Source: Pseudomonadota bacterium
GTDB lineage: Bacteria; Pseudomonadota; Gammaproteobacteria; Burkholderiales; Burkholderiaceae_C
DNA length: 64,000 bases
NCBI GenBank assembly: GCA_018241405.1
Contig: JAFEDY010000001.1
Span: forward strand, 112,384-176,383
Reading direction: 5' to 3'
In this document: one piece after another, positions 8,805 through 19,645 of the stretch
How the letters are laid out: each line of letters starts with the position of its first letter
Position numbering within the stretch: position 1 is the stretch's first letter
Made by a program: the position numbers and the translations under genes
The notes under the pieces: model-generated
The model's input: only the letters and a program-made list of their open reading frames with translations
What the model was told of the DNA's origin: nothing
Databases searched by the model: none

Positions 8805-9667
8805 CAGCCCTCCTGCGCCACGAGCAGGGGGAACAGCGGGTGTTCCATGGGCGCGCCGGCGGGCAGCGCGTCGGCCAGGCCGGGGAATTCGGGCGAGGTC
8901 TTCCAGGCGCGCGGCGCGTGCCGCGTGTCCTCGCCCATGAAGCGCACCGAGAACACGCGCCGCCGCCCGGGCCCCTCGAAACCGCCCGCGCCGTGCAGCG
9001 TGAGCATGTGGAAGCACACCACGTCGCCGGGCTCGATGGCCCAGCCGAGGATGGGATGGGCCGCGCGGTCGGCCTCGATGTCGGGCAGGTCCTGCAGGCT
9101 GCCTTCGGGGAACCATTGGGCCTGGTTGTCCATGAAGGTGCGCGGCATGAGCCAGGGGCCAAGGTGCGAGCCGGCCACGAATTCGAGCGTGGACGCGCGC
9201 GGCACGGGGTCCACGGGAATCCACATGCTGATGTTCTGGCGGCCCTCGATGTTGTAGTAGGGCTGGTCCTGGTGCCAGGGCGTGCGCTGGCGCGTGCCAG
9301 GCTCCTTTACGAGCACATGGTCGTGGTACAGGCGCACGCTGGGCGAGCGCATGAGCCGCTGCGCGGCCCAGGCCACGGGCGCCTCGGCGATGAAGCGTTG
9401 GAACTGCGCGATCCCCTGCCAGTTGCAGAAGTCCTCGAAGAAGCGGCCCGGGTCGTCGGGCCGGCTCGCCACCTTGGCGCGCGGGCTGGGCGCGGCCAGG
9501 TTCGCTTCGATGCCGCCGCGCAGCAGCGCCACCTCGTCCGGCATGAGCAGCTGGCGGATGCACATGGCGCCGTCGCGCGCGAAGTCGGCCACCAGGGCAT
9601 CCGTCACACGCTCGTTCAGGCGCTGCTGCAGGTCATCTTGAAGAGCGAGGGGTGCGAGGGATGCCAT
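8804..9667 (-). CDS. phytanoyl-CoA dioxygenase (PhyH) family protein 1
   Basis: A 287-residue member of the PhyH group of Fe(II)/2-oxoglutarate oxygenases. The metal triad is visible: HQD in TPWHQDQPYYN gives His132 and Asp134, and TLHGAGG gives His225, followed by an Arg-rich GPGRRRVFSVRF that would bind 2-oxoglutarate. The start at 9667 follows GGAGAAGGAC, an excellent ribosome-binding site. It is inside the hut block, between the ATPase of an amino-acid transporter and hutD. It is a clear paralogue of the protein at 19646-20473, with shared HDHVLVK and WHQDQPYY blocks. Members hydroxylate or demethylate small molecules. Acting on a modified histidine is my inference. Confidence 0.88.
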   Translation of the reverse strand: MASLAPLALQDDLQQRLNERVTDALVADFARDGAMCIRQLLMPDEVALLRGGIEANLAAPSPRAKVASRPDDPGRFFEDFCNWQGIAQFQRFIAEAPVAWAAQRLMRSPSVRLYHDHVLVKEPGTRQRTPWHQDQPYYNIEGRQNISMWIPVDPVPRASTLEFVAGSHLGPWLMPRTFMDNQAQWFPEGSLQDLPDIEADRAAHPILGWAIEPGDVVCFHMLTLHGAGGFEGPGRRRVFSVRFMGEDTRHAPRAWKTSPEFPGLADALPAGAPMEHPLFPLLVAQEG

Positions 9668-9689
9668 GGGGTCCTTCTCCGTGGTGGGT

Positions 9690-10472
9690 TCAGGCGCGCG
9701 TGAGCACGGCCTGCAGGAATGAGCGCGTGCGCTCCTGGCTGGGGTTGGTGAAGATGGTGGCGGGCGGGCCCGATTCGATGATGCCGCCGCCGTCCATGAC
9801 GACGACCACATCGCCGACCTCGCGCGCAAAGCCCATCTCGTGGGTCACGACCATCATGGTCATGCCCTCGCGCGCCAGCAGTTTCATGACCTGCAACACC
9901 TCGCCCACGAGTTCGGGGTCCAGGGCCGAGGTGGGCTCGTCGAACAGCATCACGCGCGGCTTCATGGCCAGGGCGCGGGCGATCGCCACGCGCTGCTTCT
10001 GGCCGCCCGAGAGGCTCGCCGGCATGGCGTCCGCCTTGTGGGCCAGGCCCACCTTTTCGAGCAGCTCGCGCGCCTGCGCCTCGACCTCGGCGCGCGACAC
10101 CTTGTGCAGCAGGCGCGGGCCCAGCGTGACGTTGTCGAGCACCGACAGGTGCGGGAACAGGTTGAAGGACTGGAACACCATGCCGACCTCCTCGCGCAGC
10201 GCGTTCAGGTCGCGGTCAGGCAGCGTGCGGCCCTCATCGACGAGCGTGCGCCCGCAGATGTCGATGCGCCCGCCCTGGGGCTGCTCCAGGCCGTTGCAGC
10301 AGCGCAGGAAGGTGCTCTTGCCCGAGCCGCTGGGGCCGATCACGACCACCACCTGCGAGGGCTGCACGTCGAAGTCGATGCCGTTGAGCACCACATGCTC
10401 GCCGTAGGCCTTGCGCAGGCCGCGGATGCGCACGATGGGCTCGGCGTTCTGGGTACCGGGTTGCATCGTCAT
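9690..10472 (-). CDS. polar amino-acid ABC transporter ATP-binding protein
   Basis: A 260-residue GlnQ/HisP-type ATPase. Walker [10 protein letters not shown] is at residues 46-54, the Q loop is [10 protein letters not shown], the signature LSGGQKQR and Walker [13 protein letters not shown], and the switch His is in VVTHEMGF. It energises import through the permease encoded immediately upstream, whose stop overlaps this start as ATGA. Its place inside the hut block suggests histidine or a related compound as cargo, but the sequence alone does not set the substrate. Confidence 0.93.
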   Translation of the reverse strand: MTMQPGTQNAEPIVRIRGLRKAYGEHVVLNGIDFDVQPSQVVVVIGPSGSGKSTFLRCCNGLEQPQGGRIDICGRTLVDEGRTLPDRDLNALREEVGMVFQSFNLFPHLSVLDNVTLGPRLLHKVSRAEVEAQARELLEKVGLAHKADAMPASLSGGQKQRVAIARALAMKPRVMLFDEPTSALDPELVGEVLQVMKLLAREGMTMMVVTHEMGFAREVGDVVVVMDGGGIIESGPPATIFTNPSQERTRSFLQAVLTRA

Positions 10473-11137
10473 TGCACCATCCCTCCGGCGCGCAGGCGCA
10501 GCTCCATGTGGCGCAGCACCAGCGTGGTGGCGCCCGTGAGGATGAAGTACACGACCGCGATGGCCAGGTACACCTCCAGCGAGCGATAGGACACACTGAT
10601 GATCTTCTGGCCCTCGTGCATGAGGTCGTGGATGGTGAGCAGCGACACCAGGGCCGAGTTCTTGATCAGCGCGATGAACTCGTTGCCCAGCGGCGGGAGC
10701 ATGCGCACCACGGCCTGCGGCAGCACCACGCTGCGCATGGCCTGGCCCGACGACAGGCCGATGGAGCGCGCGGCCTCCATCTGGCCCCTGTCGATGGACT
10801 GGATCGCACCGCGCACGATCTCCGACACATAGGCGCCCGAGTAGATGCCCAGGCCCAGCATGCCGCACAGGAAGGCCGGCAGCAGCACACCCAGTTGCGG
10901 CAGGCCGAAGAACAGCAGGAACAGCTGCACCAGCAGCGGCGTGCCGCGGATGGCCGCCACATAGGCCGTGCACAGGCCGTACACGATGCGGTTCTTGGGG
11001 TTGAGGCGGCCGATGCCAACCAGCAGGCCCATGACGCAGCCCAGCAGCAGCGAGGCCGCGGTGACCTGAATCGTTACCACCGCACCCTGCAGCAGCTGGG
11101 GCCAGCCGGCCCAGACGGGAGAAAAATCGAGTTCCAT
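10469..11137 (-). CDS. polar amino-acid ABC transporter permease
   Basis: A 222-residue HisM/GlnP-type inner-membrane permease with about five hydrophobic segments. The EAA loop is [37 protein letters not shown], of which the EAARSIGL core contacts the ATPase. Only one permease gene is present, so the channel is probably a homodimer. It sits between the binding protein (20 bases upstream) and the ATPase (4-base overlap). Confidence 0.92.
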   Translation of the reverse strand: MELDFSPVWAGWPQLLQGAVVTIQVTAASLLLGCVMGLLVGIGRLNPKNRIVYGLCTAYVAAIRGTPLLVQLFLLFFGLPQLGVLLPAFLCGMLGLGIYSGAYVSEIVRGAIQSIDRGQMEAARSIGLSSGQAMRSVVLPQAVVRMLPPLGNEFIALIKNSALVSLLTIHDLMHEGQKIISVSYRSLEVYLAIAVVYFILTGATTLVLRHMELRLRAGGMVQ

Positions 11138-11157
11138 GGTTCAGACCGTGCTCTGCG

Positions 11158-11913
11158 TCACTTGGCGGCGGCGCCGGCGCTGAACCACTTCTTCACGATG
11201 GCGGCATAGCTGCCATCGGCCTTGAGCCTGGCCAGGGCCGCGTTCACGGCCTTGGTGAGCTCGGGCGTGTCCTTGCGCAGGGCCATGCCGTACTCCTCGG
11301 TGGTGAGCTGCTCCTCCAGCACGCGCAGTCCGGGGCGCGTGCGCACATACTGGTAGGCGGCGGGCTTGCCCGTGACGGCGGCGTCGGCGCGGCCGATGTC
11401 CACGAGGTTGAACATCTCCTGGTTCTTCTCGACCTCGACGCGCTGCACCTTGGGGAATTTTTCGGTCAGGAAGCCCACCGACTTGGTGCCCACCTGCACG
11501 CTGACCTTCTTGCCATCCAGGTCAGACAGCTTCTTGATGGCAGTGTTGCCATCCTTCACCACGGCCACGAGGCCGCCCGCGTAATAGGGCGTTGTGAAGT
11601 CCACCACCTTCTTGCGCTCGTCGGTGATGTAGATGGCCGATACGGCCATGTCGAAGCGCCTGGAGATCAGGCCCGGGATCAGGCCCTTGAAGTCGATGTC
11701 CACCCACTCGACCTGCTTGCCCATGGCCTTGGCCAGGGCCTCGATAAGCTCGATGTCGAAGCCCGTGCGCTTGCCGTTCTCGACGAACTCCATGGGCGGG
11801 AACGTGGCATCGGTGCCCACACGCAGCACGTTGTCCTGGGCGTGCACGCTGGCAGCGCCCAGGGCCATTACGGCCATGCTGGCAAGAAGAAGCTTGCGGC
11901 GGATGGTGATCAT
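11158..11913 (-). CDS. polar amino-acid ABC transporter substrate-binding protein
   Basis: A 251-residue periplasmic binding protein (family 3). The signal peptide ends at SVHAQD, followed by [29 protein letters not shown], the lobe-crossing [24 protein letters not shown] and [11 protein letters not shown]. This is the arrangement of His/Arg/Gln-binding proteins. It starts the second transport unit in the hut block and follows the IclR-type regulator. Histidine is the most economical substrate guess. Confidence 0.92.
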   Translation of the reverse strand: MITIRRKLLLASMAVMALGAASVHAQDNVLRVGTDATFPPMEFVENGKRTGFDIELIEALAKAMGKQVEWVDIDFKGLIPGLISRRFDMAVSAIYITDERKKVVDFTTPYYAGGLVAVVKDGNTAIKKLSDLDGKKVSVQVGTKSVGFLTEKFPKVQRVEVEKNQEMFNLVDIGRADAAVTGKPAAYQYVRTRPGLRVLEEQLTTEEYGMALRKDTPELTKAVNAALARLKADGSYAAIVKKWFSAGAAAK

Positions 11914-11973
11914 GGAAAGTCTCCGGTTGAGGTTCTAAGGGTCGGGAAAGAGAAAATGCGAAAACGAAGGGGC

Positions 11974-12723
11974 TCAGTGCAGGAGCAGCTGGCGCGATAT
12001 GCGCGCGGCGGCCACGACCGCCATGCGGATCAGCTGCTGCTCCTGCCCCTGGGCGCGCAGAATCGGTGCCATCAGCGTGATGGCGCCGGCGGCCTGGCGC
12101 GAGGCGCCGAACAGCGGCACGCTGCAGCCCCACACGCCGGGATCCACCTCGCCCGCGCTCACGGCAAAGCCGGCGCGGCGAATGGCATCGAGCTCGTCCT
12201 GCGCGGCCTGGCGCTCAAGCGTGCCCGGGCCCCACTGGGCGTCGAGCACGGCCGCGCGCGCGGTCTCGGGCAGATGGGCCAGCACGCACTTGGCCGAGGC
12301 GCCCGCGCGCAGGGGCACGCTGCGCCCCTTCTCGAACGAGCAGCGCAGCGAATGCTGGCTCTCCACCATGTCCAGGCAGATGGCCTGGTCGTTCACGGCC
12401 ACGATCAGGCCCACGCTCTCGTGCGACTGCTGCGCCAGTTCCACCATGCCGGGGCGCGCCTGGCGCACCAGGTGCGAGGCCAGGTCGAACCCGAGCGCCA
12501 GCTGCAGGCTCAGCGGCCCGGGCGCGTAACAGCCGTCGCTCTCGAGCACGAAGCCCCAGCGCTTGAGCCGCGCGAGCTGGCGGTACAGCGTGCTGCGCGC
12601 CAGGCCCGTGTGCTCCATGAGCTCGGCGGCCGACAGGGCCTTGCCCTGCTGGGCCAGCACGGCCAGCACCTGCAGCACACGGTCGGCCGTGGGCACAGCG
12701 GTGGGCGAGGCACTCTTGGACAT
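11974..12723 (-). CDS. IclR-family transcriptional regulator
   Basis: A 249-residue regulator with an N-terminal winged helix (ADRVLQVLAVLAQQG through TGLARSTLYRQLARLKRWGFV, about residues 14-60) and a C-terminal IclR effector domain (SLRCSFEKGRSVPLRAGASAKCVLAHLP, and later GCSVPLFGASRQAAGAITLMAP). It lies inside the hut block between hutU and the amino-acid transporter, so it may control the downstream transporter. The ATG at 12723 has no good ribosome-binding site. An ATG at 12753, which adds MARACFDTAA, has GGGG upstream and is an alternative. Two palindromes lie upstream. Confidence 0.85.
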   Translation of the reverse strand: MSKSASPTAVPTADRVLQVLAVLAQQGKALSAAELMEHTGLARSTLYRQLARLKRWGFVLESDGCYAPGPLSLQLALGFDLASHLVRQARPGMVELAQQSHESVGLIVAVNDQAICLDMVESQHSLRCSFEKGRSVPLRAGASAKCVLAHLPETARAAVLDAQWGPGTLERQAAQDELDAIRRAGFAVSAGEVDPGVWGCSVPLFGASRQAAGAITLMAPILRAQGQEQQLIRMAVVAAARISRQLLLH

Positions 12724-12766
12724 GGCGGCAGTATCGAAGCAAGCCCTTGCCATGCGAAGCCCCATA

Positions 12767-12783
12767 TTCCCAAATTTTGGGAA
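12767..12783. promoter_or_regulatory. palindromic operator candidate upstream of the IclR gene
   Basis: TTCCCAAA-T-TTTGGGAA is a perfect 17-base palindrome with a single central base, 44 bases upstream of the chosen IclR start. It is a good candidate for autoregulation. Confidence 0.55.
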
Positions 12784-12809
12784 TGAGAATCCCTTTTTCA
12801 GCGTTTCGT

Positions 12810-12819
12810 GGGAATTCCC
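12810..12819. promoter_or_regulatory. second palindrome GGGAATTCCC
   Basis: A perfect ten-base palindrome sharing the GGGAA/TTCCC arms of the element at 12767-12783, 26 bases beyond it and close to the hutU stop codon. It could be a second site for the same regulator. Confidence 0.35.
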
Positions 12820-12830
12820 TTCCCGGCCCC

Positions 12831-14546
<1,716 letters not shown>

Positions 14547-14562
14547 GGCGAAACTCCTTGGG

Positions 14563-16131
14563 TTACTGGTGGCTGGGCAGGCAGGCGGTGAGTGGTGTGG
14601 GCCAGGCGCTCTCGGAGGCCCAGATGCGCATGGCTTCGATGTCGGGGGCGAGGTAGCGATCCTGTTCGAGGAAGGCGACGCGCTCGCGGATGGCGGCGAA
14701 TTGCGCTTCGATCAGCGCAGACGATTTCAGCGAGCGATCGAACTCCATGCCCTGCGCGGCCGACATGGCCTCCACGCCCACGATGACGGCGGTGTTGCGC
14801 GCCATGTCCGCCAGGCGCCGCGCGCCGTAGGTGGCCATGGAGACATGGTCTTCCTGGTTGGCCGAGGTGGGCAGGCTGGTCACGCTGCTGGGGTGGGCCA
14901 GGCACTGGTTCTCGGCGGCCAGGGCGGCGGCCGTGACCTGGGCGATCATGAAGCCCGAATTCAGGCCGCTGTCACGGATCAGGAAGGGCGGCAGGCCCGA
15001 CAGGCCGGGGTCGAGCAGCAGCGACAGGCGACGCTCGGACATGGCGCCGATCTCGGCCAGCGCCAGCGCGATGATGTCGGCCGCGAAGGCCACGGGCTCG
15101 GCATGGAAGTTGCCGCCCGAGATCACCTCGCCTGTGTCGGTAAATACCAGCGGGTTGTCCGACGCGGCATTGGCCTCGATGCGCAGCACGCGCGCGGCGT
15201 GCGTCAGGTTGTCCAGGCACGCGCCCATGACCTGCGGGATGCAGCGGATGGAGTACGGGTCCTGCACGCGGCCGCAGTGCGGGTGCGAGGGGTCGATGGC
15301 GCTGCCCTGCAGCAGCGTGCGCACGGCGGCGGCCACCGCGATCTGGCCCACCTGGCCGCGCGCCTCGTGGATGCGCGCGTCGAATGGCTTGACCGAGCCC
15401 TTGATGGCCTCCAGTGTCAGGCAGCCCGACACCAGGGCGGCGGCAAACACGCTCTCGGCCGCGAACAGCCCGGCCAGCGCCAGCGCCGTGGACACCTGCG
15501 TGCCGTTGAGCAGCGCCAGCCCCTCCTTGGGGCCCAGCACGAAGGGCGCCAGGCCCACGGCGGCCATGGCCTCGCGGCCGGGCACAACCCGGCCCTTCAC
15601 CCTGGCCTGACCCTCGCCGATCAGCACGCAGGCCAGGTGCGCCAGCGGCGCCAGGTCGCCCGACGCGCCCACCGAACCCTTGGCCGGTATCACGGGCAGC
15701 ACGTCGGCATTGGCCAGGGCCAGCAGCGCATCGGCCAGCGCCGGGCGCACGCCCGAGTGGCCGCGCGCCAGGCTCACGGCCTTGGTGGCCAGCACCATGC
15801 GCACCACGGGGTCGGGCAGCGGCTCGCCCGTGCCCACGCTGTGCGACAGCACCAGGTTGCGCTGCAGCTCGGCCAGGTGGTCGTGCGCAATCTTGGTGCT
15901 GGCCAGCTTGCCGAAGCCGGTGTTGATGCCGTAGACCACCTGGTCTTCATCGACGATGGCCTGCACCGTGGCCAGTGCGGCGCGCATGCCCTCATGGGCC
16001 TGCGCATCCATGGCCAGGCGCACACCGCCCTGTGCGATGGCGAGCAACTGATCCAGGCCGACCCTGCCAGCGGATAGCGTCAAAGCCGTGTCTGCAGTGT
16101 GGGCAACGCCGGAAGTCGTGATGGTGTTCAT
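14563..16131 (-). CDS. hutH: histidine ammonia-lyase
   Basis: Removes ammonia from L-histidine to give trans-urocanate, the committed step of the pathway. The Ala156-Ser157-Gly158 triad in [15 protein letters not shown] forms the MIO cofactor by autocyclisation. Other family blocks are [23 protein letters not shown] and [14 protein letters not shown]. The protein has 522 residues, the usual length. It has its own upstream sequence with repeated CTATAC motifs overlapping the ribosome-binding region, so an internal promoter controlled by HutC is likely. Confidence 0.97.
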   Translation of the reverse strand: MNTITTSGVAHTADTALTLSAGRVGLDQLLAIAQGGVRLAMDAQAHEGMRAALATVQAIVDEDQVVYGINTGFGKLASTKIAHDHLAELQRNLVLSHSVGTGEPLPDPVVRMVLATKAVSLARGHSGVRPALADALLALANADVLPVIPAKGSVGASGDLAPLAHLACVLIGEGQARVKGRVVPGREAMAAVGLAPFVLGPKEGLALLNGTQVSTALALAGLFAAESVFAAALVSGCLTLEAIKGSVKPFDARIHEARGQVGQIAVAAAVRTLLQGSAIDPSHPHCGRVQDPYSIRCIPQVMGACLDNLTHAARVLRIEANAASDNPLVFTDTGEVISGGNFHAEPVAFAADIIALALAEIGAMSERRLSLLLDPGLSGLPPFLIRDSGLNSGFMIAQVTAAALAAENQCLAHPSSVTSLPTSANQEDHVSMATYGARRLADMARNTAVIVGVEAMSAAQGMEFDRSLKSSALIEAQFAAIRERVAFLEQDRYLAPDIEAMRIWASESAWPTPLTACLPSHQ

Positions 16132-16133
16132 GG

Positions 16134-16150
16134 CTATACCTGTCTATACA
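16134..16150. promoter_or_regulatory. candidate HutC operator upstream of hutH
   Basis: CTATACCTGTCTATACA holds two direct CTATAC copies ten bases apart, just in front of the hutH start codon. The core CTGTCTATAC is repeated exactly upstream of the first gene of the hut block (20490-20499 region). Published HutC operators in pseudomonads are TGTATnTACA-like; this is a related but not identical pattern. Confidence 0.5.
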
Positions 16151-16191
16151 TTTAAAGTCGAACGAAGAATATTGGAAAAATGGGGGCTCCG

Positions 16192-16965
16192 TCAACTGTC
16201 GCGCGACGTGCCGTCCGTGCGAAAGCGGCTGCCCAGCCGATAGCGCATCCCCGGATGCACGCAGTGCACCCAGGTCACGGGTGTGCCGCGGTGCCAGGTG
16301 CGGCGGGTCAGCACCAGGCACGGCTGGTCGGGCGGCATCTGCAGCCAGCGCGCCTGCTCGGGCGTGGGCAGCATGGCATCAACCACATGCTCGATCTGGT
16401 CAAACGGGACGTTGCGCACCAAGTAGTCCGAGGGCTGGATGCGCGAAAAATCCTGTTCCATGAAGTCCGGCGCCACGCGTGGGTTCACATGCCGGTCCTC
16501 CAACTGCACGGGTACGCCGTTTTCAAAGTGCACACCCTGCAGGTGAAATACCGAACTGCCCACGGGCAGGTCCAGGGCGGCGGCCACCTCCGGCGAGGCC
16601 GAGGTGCGGCGCATGCCCAGCAGCTCGAAGCGGTGGTCATGGCCGCGCTGCGCGATTTCCTCGGCGATGTTGGCGATGCGCAGCAAGGTGGACTGGGGCT
16701 TTTCCTCGGCCACGAAGGAGCCCACGCCGGCCACCCGCACAATGACGCCCTGCTCGGCCAGTTCGCGCAGCGCGCGATTGGCCGTCATCCGGGCCACGCC
16801 GAATTCATGCACCAGCTCCTGCTCGGAAGGGACGCGTTCGCCTGCGACCAGCGAGCCGTCGGCAATCTTGCGCAACACATGGTCCTTGACCTGTTGGTAG
16901 AGCGCGAGCGGCGCATCTCGGACGGCGGCGGAGGGAGGCACAAGAGCGGACATGCGGGCAGACAT
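16192..16965 (-). CDS. hutC: histidine utilisation repressor, GntR/HutC family
   Basis: A 257-residue repressor with an N-terminal GntR winged helix (ALYQQVKDHVLRKIADGSL, GERVPSEQELVHEFGVARMTANRALRELAEQG) and a UTRA effector domain (STLLRIANIAEEIAQRGHDH through GMRYRLGSRF). In the family urocanate is the inducer that releases the repressor. The gene follows the ABC ATPase by 18 bases and precedes hutH by about 60, so it is probably cotranscribed with the transporter and autoregulated. Confidence 0.93.
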   Translation of the reverse strand: MSARMSALVPPSAAVRDAPLALYQQVKDHVLRKIADGSLVAGERVPSEQELVHEFGVARMTANRALRELAEQGVIVRVAGVGSFVAEEKPQSTLLRIANIAEEIAQRGHDHRFELLGMRRTSASPEVAAALDLPVGSSVFHLQGVHFENGVPVQLEDRHVNPRVAPDFMEQDFSRIQPSDYLVRNVPFDQIEHVVDAMLPTPEQARWLQMPPDQPCLVLTRRTWHRGTPVTWVHCVHPGMRYRLGSRFRTDGTSRDS

Positions 16966-16983
16966 AACGTTGTGGACTAAATT

Positions 16984-17766
16984 TCAATGTGTGGCAGCCG
17001 CAAGCGCCTCGGCCCGGATTTCCTCCGTCAGGCTGGCCTTGAGCCGCATGAACTCGGGCGAGGTCTTGACCGTGTAATGCCGCGGATACGGCAGCGGCAC
17101 GGGGATGTCCGCCTTGATGCGGCCCGGACGGGCACTGAATACCGCGACGCGGCTGGCCATGAAGATGGATTCGTCGATGTCGTGGGTGACGAAGATCACG
17201 GTCTTGCGGTGCTTCTCCCAGATGCCGAGCAAGAGCTCCTGCATGACCACGCGGGTCTGGTTGTCGAGCGCGCCGAAGGGCTCGTCGAGCAGCAGGATCT
17301 TGGGATCATTGGCCAGTGCCCGCGCGATCGCCACGCGCTGCTGCATGCCGCCCGACAGCTGCTTGGGAAAGTGCCCCTCGAAGCCCTGGAGCCCCACGCT
17401 GGCAATGTAGTGCGCGCTGATTTCCTTCTGCTCTGCGGCGGGCACGCCTTTTTCGCGCAGGCCGAAGCAGATGTTCTGGCGCACATTGAGCCAGGGGAAC
17501 AGCGTGTAGCTCTGGAACACCACGCCGCGGTCGGCACCCGGGCCTTCGACCCGCTTGCCATCCAGCAGGATCTCGCCACCCGTTGGCGTCTCCAGGCCCG
17601 CCACCAGGCGCAGCAGGGTGGACTTGCCGCAGCCCGAGGGCCCCAGCACGGTGATGAAATCGTTGTCGGCCACCTCCAGGCTGGTGGGTTGCAGCGCCGT
17701 GGTGGCAGCGGCCCCGCGCGTGCCCGGAAAGACCTTGGTGACATGGCGGATGGACAGGCGGCTCAT
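16984..17766 (-). CDS. taurine/nitrate/sulfonate-type ABC transporter ATP-binding protein
   Basis: A 260-residue TauB/SsuB-like ATPase. Walker A GPSGCGKST is at residues 42-50, the Q loop VFQSYTLFPWLNV, the signature LSGGMQQR, Walker B ILLLDEPFGALD and the switch THDIDES. Its start overlaps the permease stop (ATGA). It is the last gene of the first transporter in the hut block and lies directly upstream of hutC. Confidence 0.93.
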   Translation of the reverse strand: MSRLSIRHVTKVFPGTRGAAATTALQPTSLEVADNDFITVLGPSGCGKSTLLRLVAGLETPTGGEILLDGKRVEGPGADRGVVFQSYTLFPWLNVRQNICFGLREKGVPAAEQKEISAHYIASVGLQGFEGHFPKQLSGGMQQRVAIARALANDPKILLLDEPFGALDNQTRVVMQELLLGIWEKHRKTVIFVTHDIDESIFMASRVAVFSARPGRIKADIPVPLPYPRHYTVKTSPEFMRLKASLTEEIRAEALAAATH

Positions 17767-18620
17767 CGCATCAGGCTCCAGGGGAAAAGCAGCTGGTTGA
17801 GCTTCTTGAACAGCAGATCCGAGGCCAGGCCGATCAGGCCGATGATGACGATGCCGGAGATGATGTTGTCGGTGGCCATCAGCGCCTGGCTGTCCATGAT
17901 CATGTGGCCCACGCCGGAGGCGGCGCCGATCAGCTCGGCAACCACCACGTAGGTCCAGCCCAGGCCCAGCACCTGCCGCAGCGCCTCCGCGATCTCGGGC
18001 GCGGCGCCTGGCAGCAGCACGCGCCGGATCACGCTGGCATCGGTGCACCCCAGCGTATAGGCCGCCTCGACCAGGTCGCGCCGCGCGTTGCTGACAATCA
18101 TCATCACCATCAGCGTGAGCTGGAAGAAGCAGCCGATGAAGATGATGGCCAGCTTCTGGGCCTCGCCAATACCCACCCACATGATCAACAGCGGAATGAA
18201 GGCCGAGGCCGGCAGGTAACGCGCAAAGGAGATGAAGGGCTCGAACACGGCCTCGATGGGCTTGTAGGCCCCCATCGCAATCCCCAGCGGAACGGCGATC
18301 ACGGCTGCCAGGACGAAGCCGCCCAGCACACGCCATACCGTCATGCCGACATCGCCAATAAAACCAAACTCAGCGAACAAGGCCCAGCTGGCCTTGAGCG
18401 TCTGCAGAGGCGAGGCCAGAAAATGCGGCGACACGATGCCGGCCTGTGTCAGAAAGGCCCAGAACAGCAGGAACAGGGCAAAAAAGCCAGCGCCCAGAAG
18501 CAGGCGCACGCGCGGATGAACCGGGTGCAGCAGCCTCATCCTGCGAGGCCTGCGATCGGGGGGCGGCAGGCTGGGAGCCTGCGCCGCGTCTGGCTTGTCG
18601 AACGTGCTGACCGAGGGCAT
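17763..18620 (-). CDS. taurine/nitrate/sulfonate-type ABC transporter permease
   Basis: A 285-residue inner-membrane permease with a Pro/Arg-rich cytoplasmic N-terminus and about six hydrophobic segments. The EAA loop reads DLVEAAYTLGCTDASVIRRVLLPGAAPEI, the place where the ATPase docks. The gene starts two bases after the binding-protein stop. This family imports sulfonates, nitrate, cyanate, hydroxymethylpyrimidine and similar small compounds, so a histidine-related cargo would be unusual and is inferred only from context. Confidence 0.92.
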   Translation of the reverse strand: MPSVSTFDKPDAAQAPSLPPPDRRPRRMRLLHPVHPRVRLLLGAGFFALFLLFWAFLTQAGIVSPHFLASPLQTLKASWALFAEFGFIGDVGMTVWRVLGGFVLAAVIAVPLGIAMGAYKPIEAVFEPFISFARYLPASAFIPLLIMWVGIGEAQKLAIIFIGCFFQLTLMVMMIVSNARRDLVEAAYTLGCTDASVIRRVLLPGAAPEIAEALRQVLGLGWTYVVVAELIGAASGVGHMIMDSQALMATDNIISGIVIIGLIGLASDLLFKKLNQLLFPWSLMR

Positions 18621-18622
18621 GT

Positions 18623-19585
18623 TTATTTCTTGAGGAACTGGGTGTCGAACAGGCCGTCGAGGTTGGCGGGAATGGCCTTGATCACGCCCGTCTCAAGCAG
18701 CAGCGCGGCCGCTTCCTTGTTGAAGGCCTGGATTTCCCCGTTGAAGAACTTGACGTTGGCGTCGCGGTCGGCCCAATGGATCTTGGACTGGGATTTTTCG
18801 AACTGCTCGGGCGTTTGCTTGACATCGGCGCCCATGATGGTGAAAGCCTTGGTCTTGTCCTTCTCGATCAGGTCGAGCGCGTCGAAATAGCTCTCGGTCA
18901 GGGCCTTGGCGGCCGCCGGGTTTTCCTTGATGAACTTGGGCGTGCAACCGAAGGTGTCGAACACCATGGCGTACTGCTTGGAATCGGCGATCAGCTTGCC
19001 CGTTTCGGGTTTGCTGAGCACCAGGCCCAGATAGGGCTCGTAGGTCACGGCGGCATCCAGGCCGCTGTTGCCCGCGATGAGGGCATTGGCCGCCTGGGCC
19101 GGCTCCAGCGTCACCATCTTCACGTCCTTGAGCGACAGCCCGTTCTTCTTGAGAATCCAGGCCAGCGAGAAGTACGGGTTGGTGCCCGGCGCGGACACGC
19201 CGATGGTCTTGCCCTTCAGGTCGGTCACTTTTTCGATGCCCGGCCGGGCCACGATGCCGTCGGCCCCCATGCCCTGGTCCATCTTGAACAACTGGGTGGT
19301 GGCGACGCCGTTGGCATTCCAGACGATCCAGGTTTCGGTCGAGGTGGCCGCGCACTGCACGTCACCCGAGGCGATGGCCAGGTGGCGGTCCTTCTGAGGG
19401 ATCTTGCGGATGCTCACGTCCAGGCCGTTTTTCTTGAAGATGCCAGCCTCCTTGGCCAGCGTCAGCGGCCCGAAGCCGGTCCAGCCCGAAATGGCGATCG
19501 AAACCTTTGTCTCCTGCGCCTGGGCGGCGCCCAGCAGGCCAAAAGCAATCGCGGTGCCGAACAGGGTCTTTTTGAACAGGGACAT
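18623..19585 (-). CDS. taurine/nitrate/sulfonate-type ABC transporter substrate-binding protein
   Basis: A 320-residue NMT1/SsuA-like periplasmic protein. The signal peptide ends at GAAQAQE. It continues with KVSIAISGWTGFGPLTLAKEAGIFKKNGLDVSIR-type lobe 1 motifs, and later VTYEPYLGLVLSKPE and the hinge region around TFGCTPKFIKENP. The ATG at 19585 is chosen over an upstream in-frame ATG because GGAG lies seven bases before it. It is the second gene of the hut block, after phyH2. Confidence 0.9.
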   Translation of the reverse strand: MSLFKKTLFGTAIAFGLLGAAQAQETKVSIAISGWTGFGPLTLAKEAGIFKKNGLDVSIRKIPQKDRHLAIASGDVQCAATSTETWIVWNANGVATTQLFKMDQGMGADGIVARPGIEKVTDLKGKTIGVSAPGTNPYFSLAWILKKNGLSLKDVKMVTLEPAQAANALIAGNSGLDAAVTYEPYLGLVLSKPETGKLIADSKQYAMVFDTFGCTPKFIKENPAAAKALTESYFDALDLIEKDKTKAFTIMGADVKQTPEQFEKSQSKIHWADRDANVKFFNGEIQAFNKEAAALLLETGVIKAIPANLDGLFDTQFLKK

Positions 19586-19645
19586 GAATGACTCCAGGTG
19601 CAAATGTGCTGTGGATTGGAAAAGGGAAAGGGGCCGGTGCGGGGG

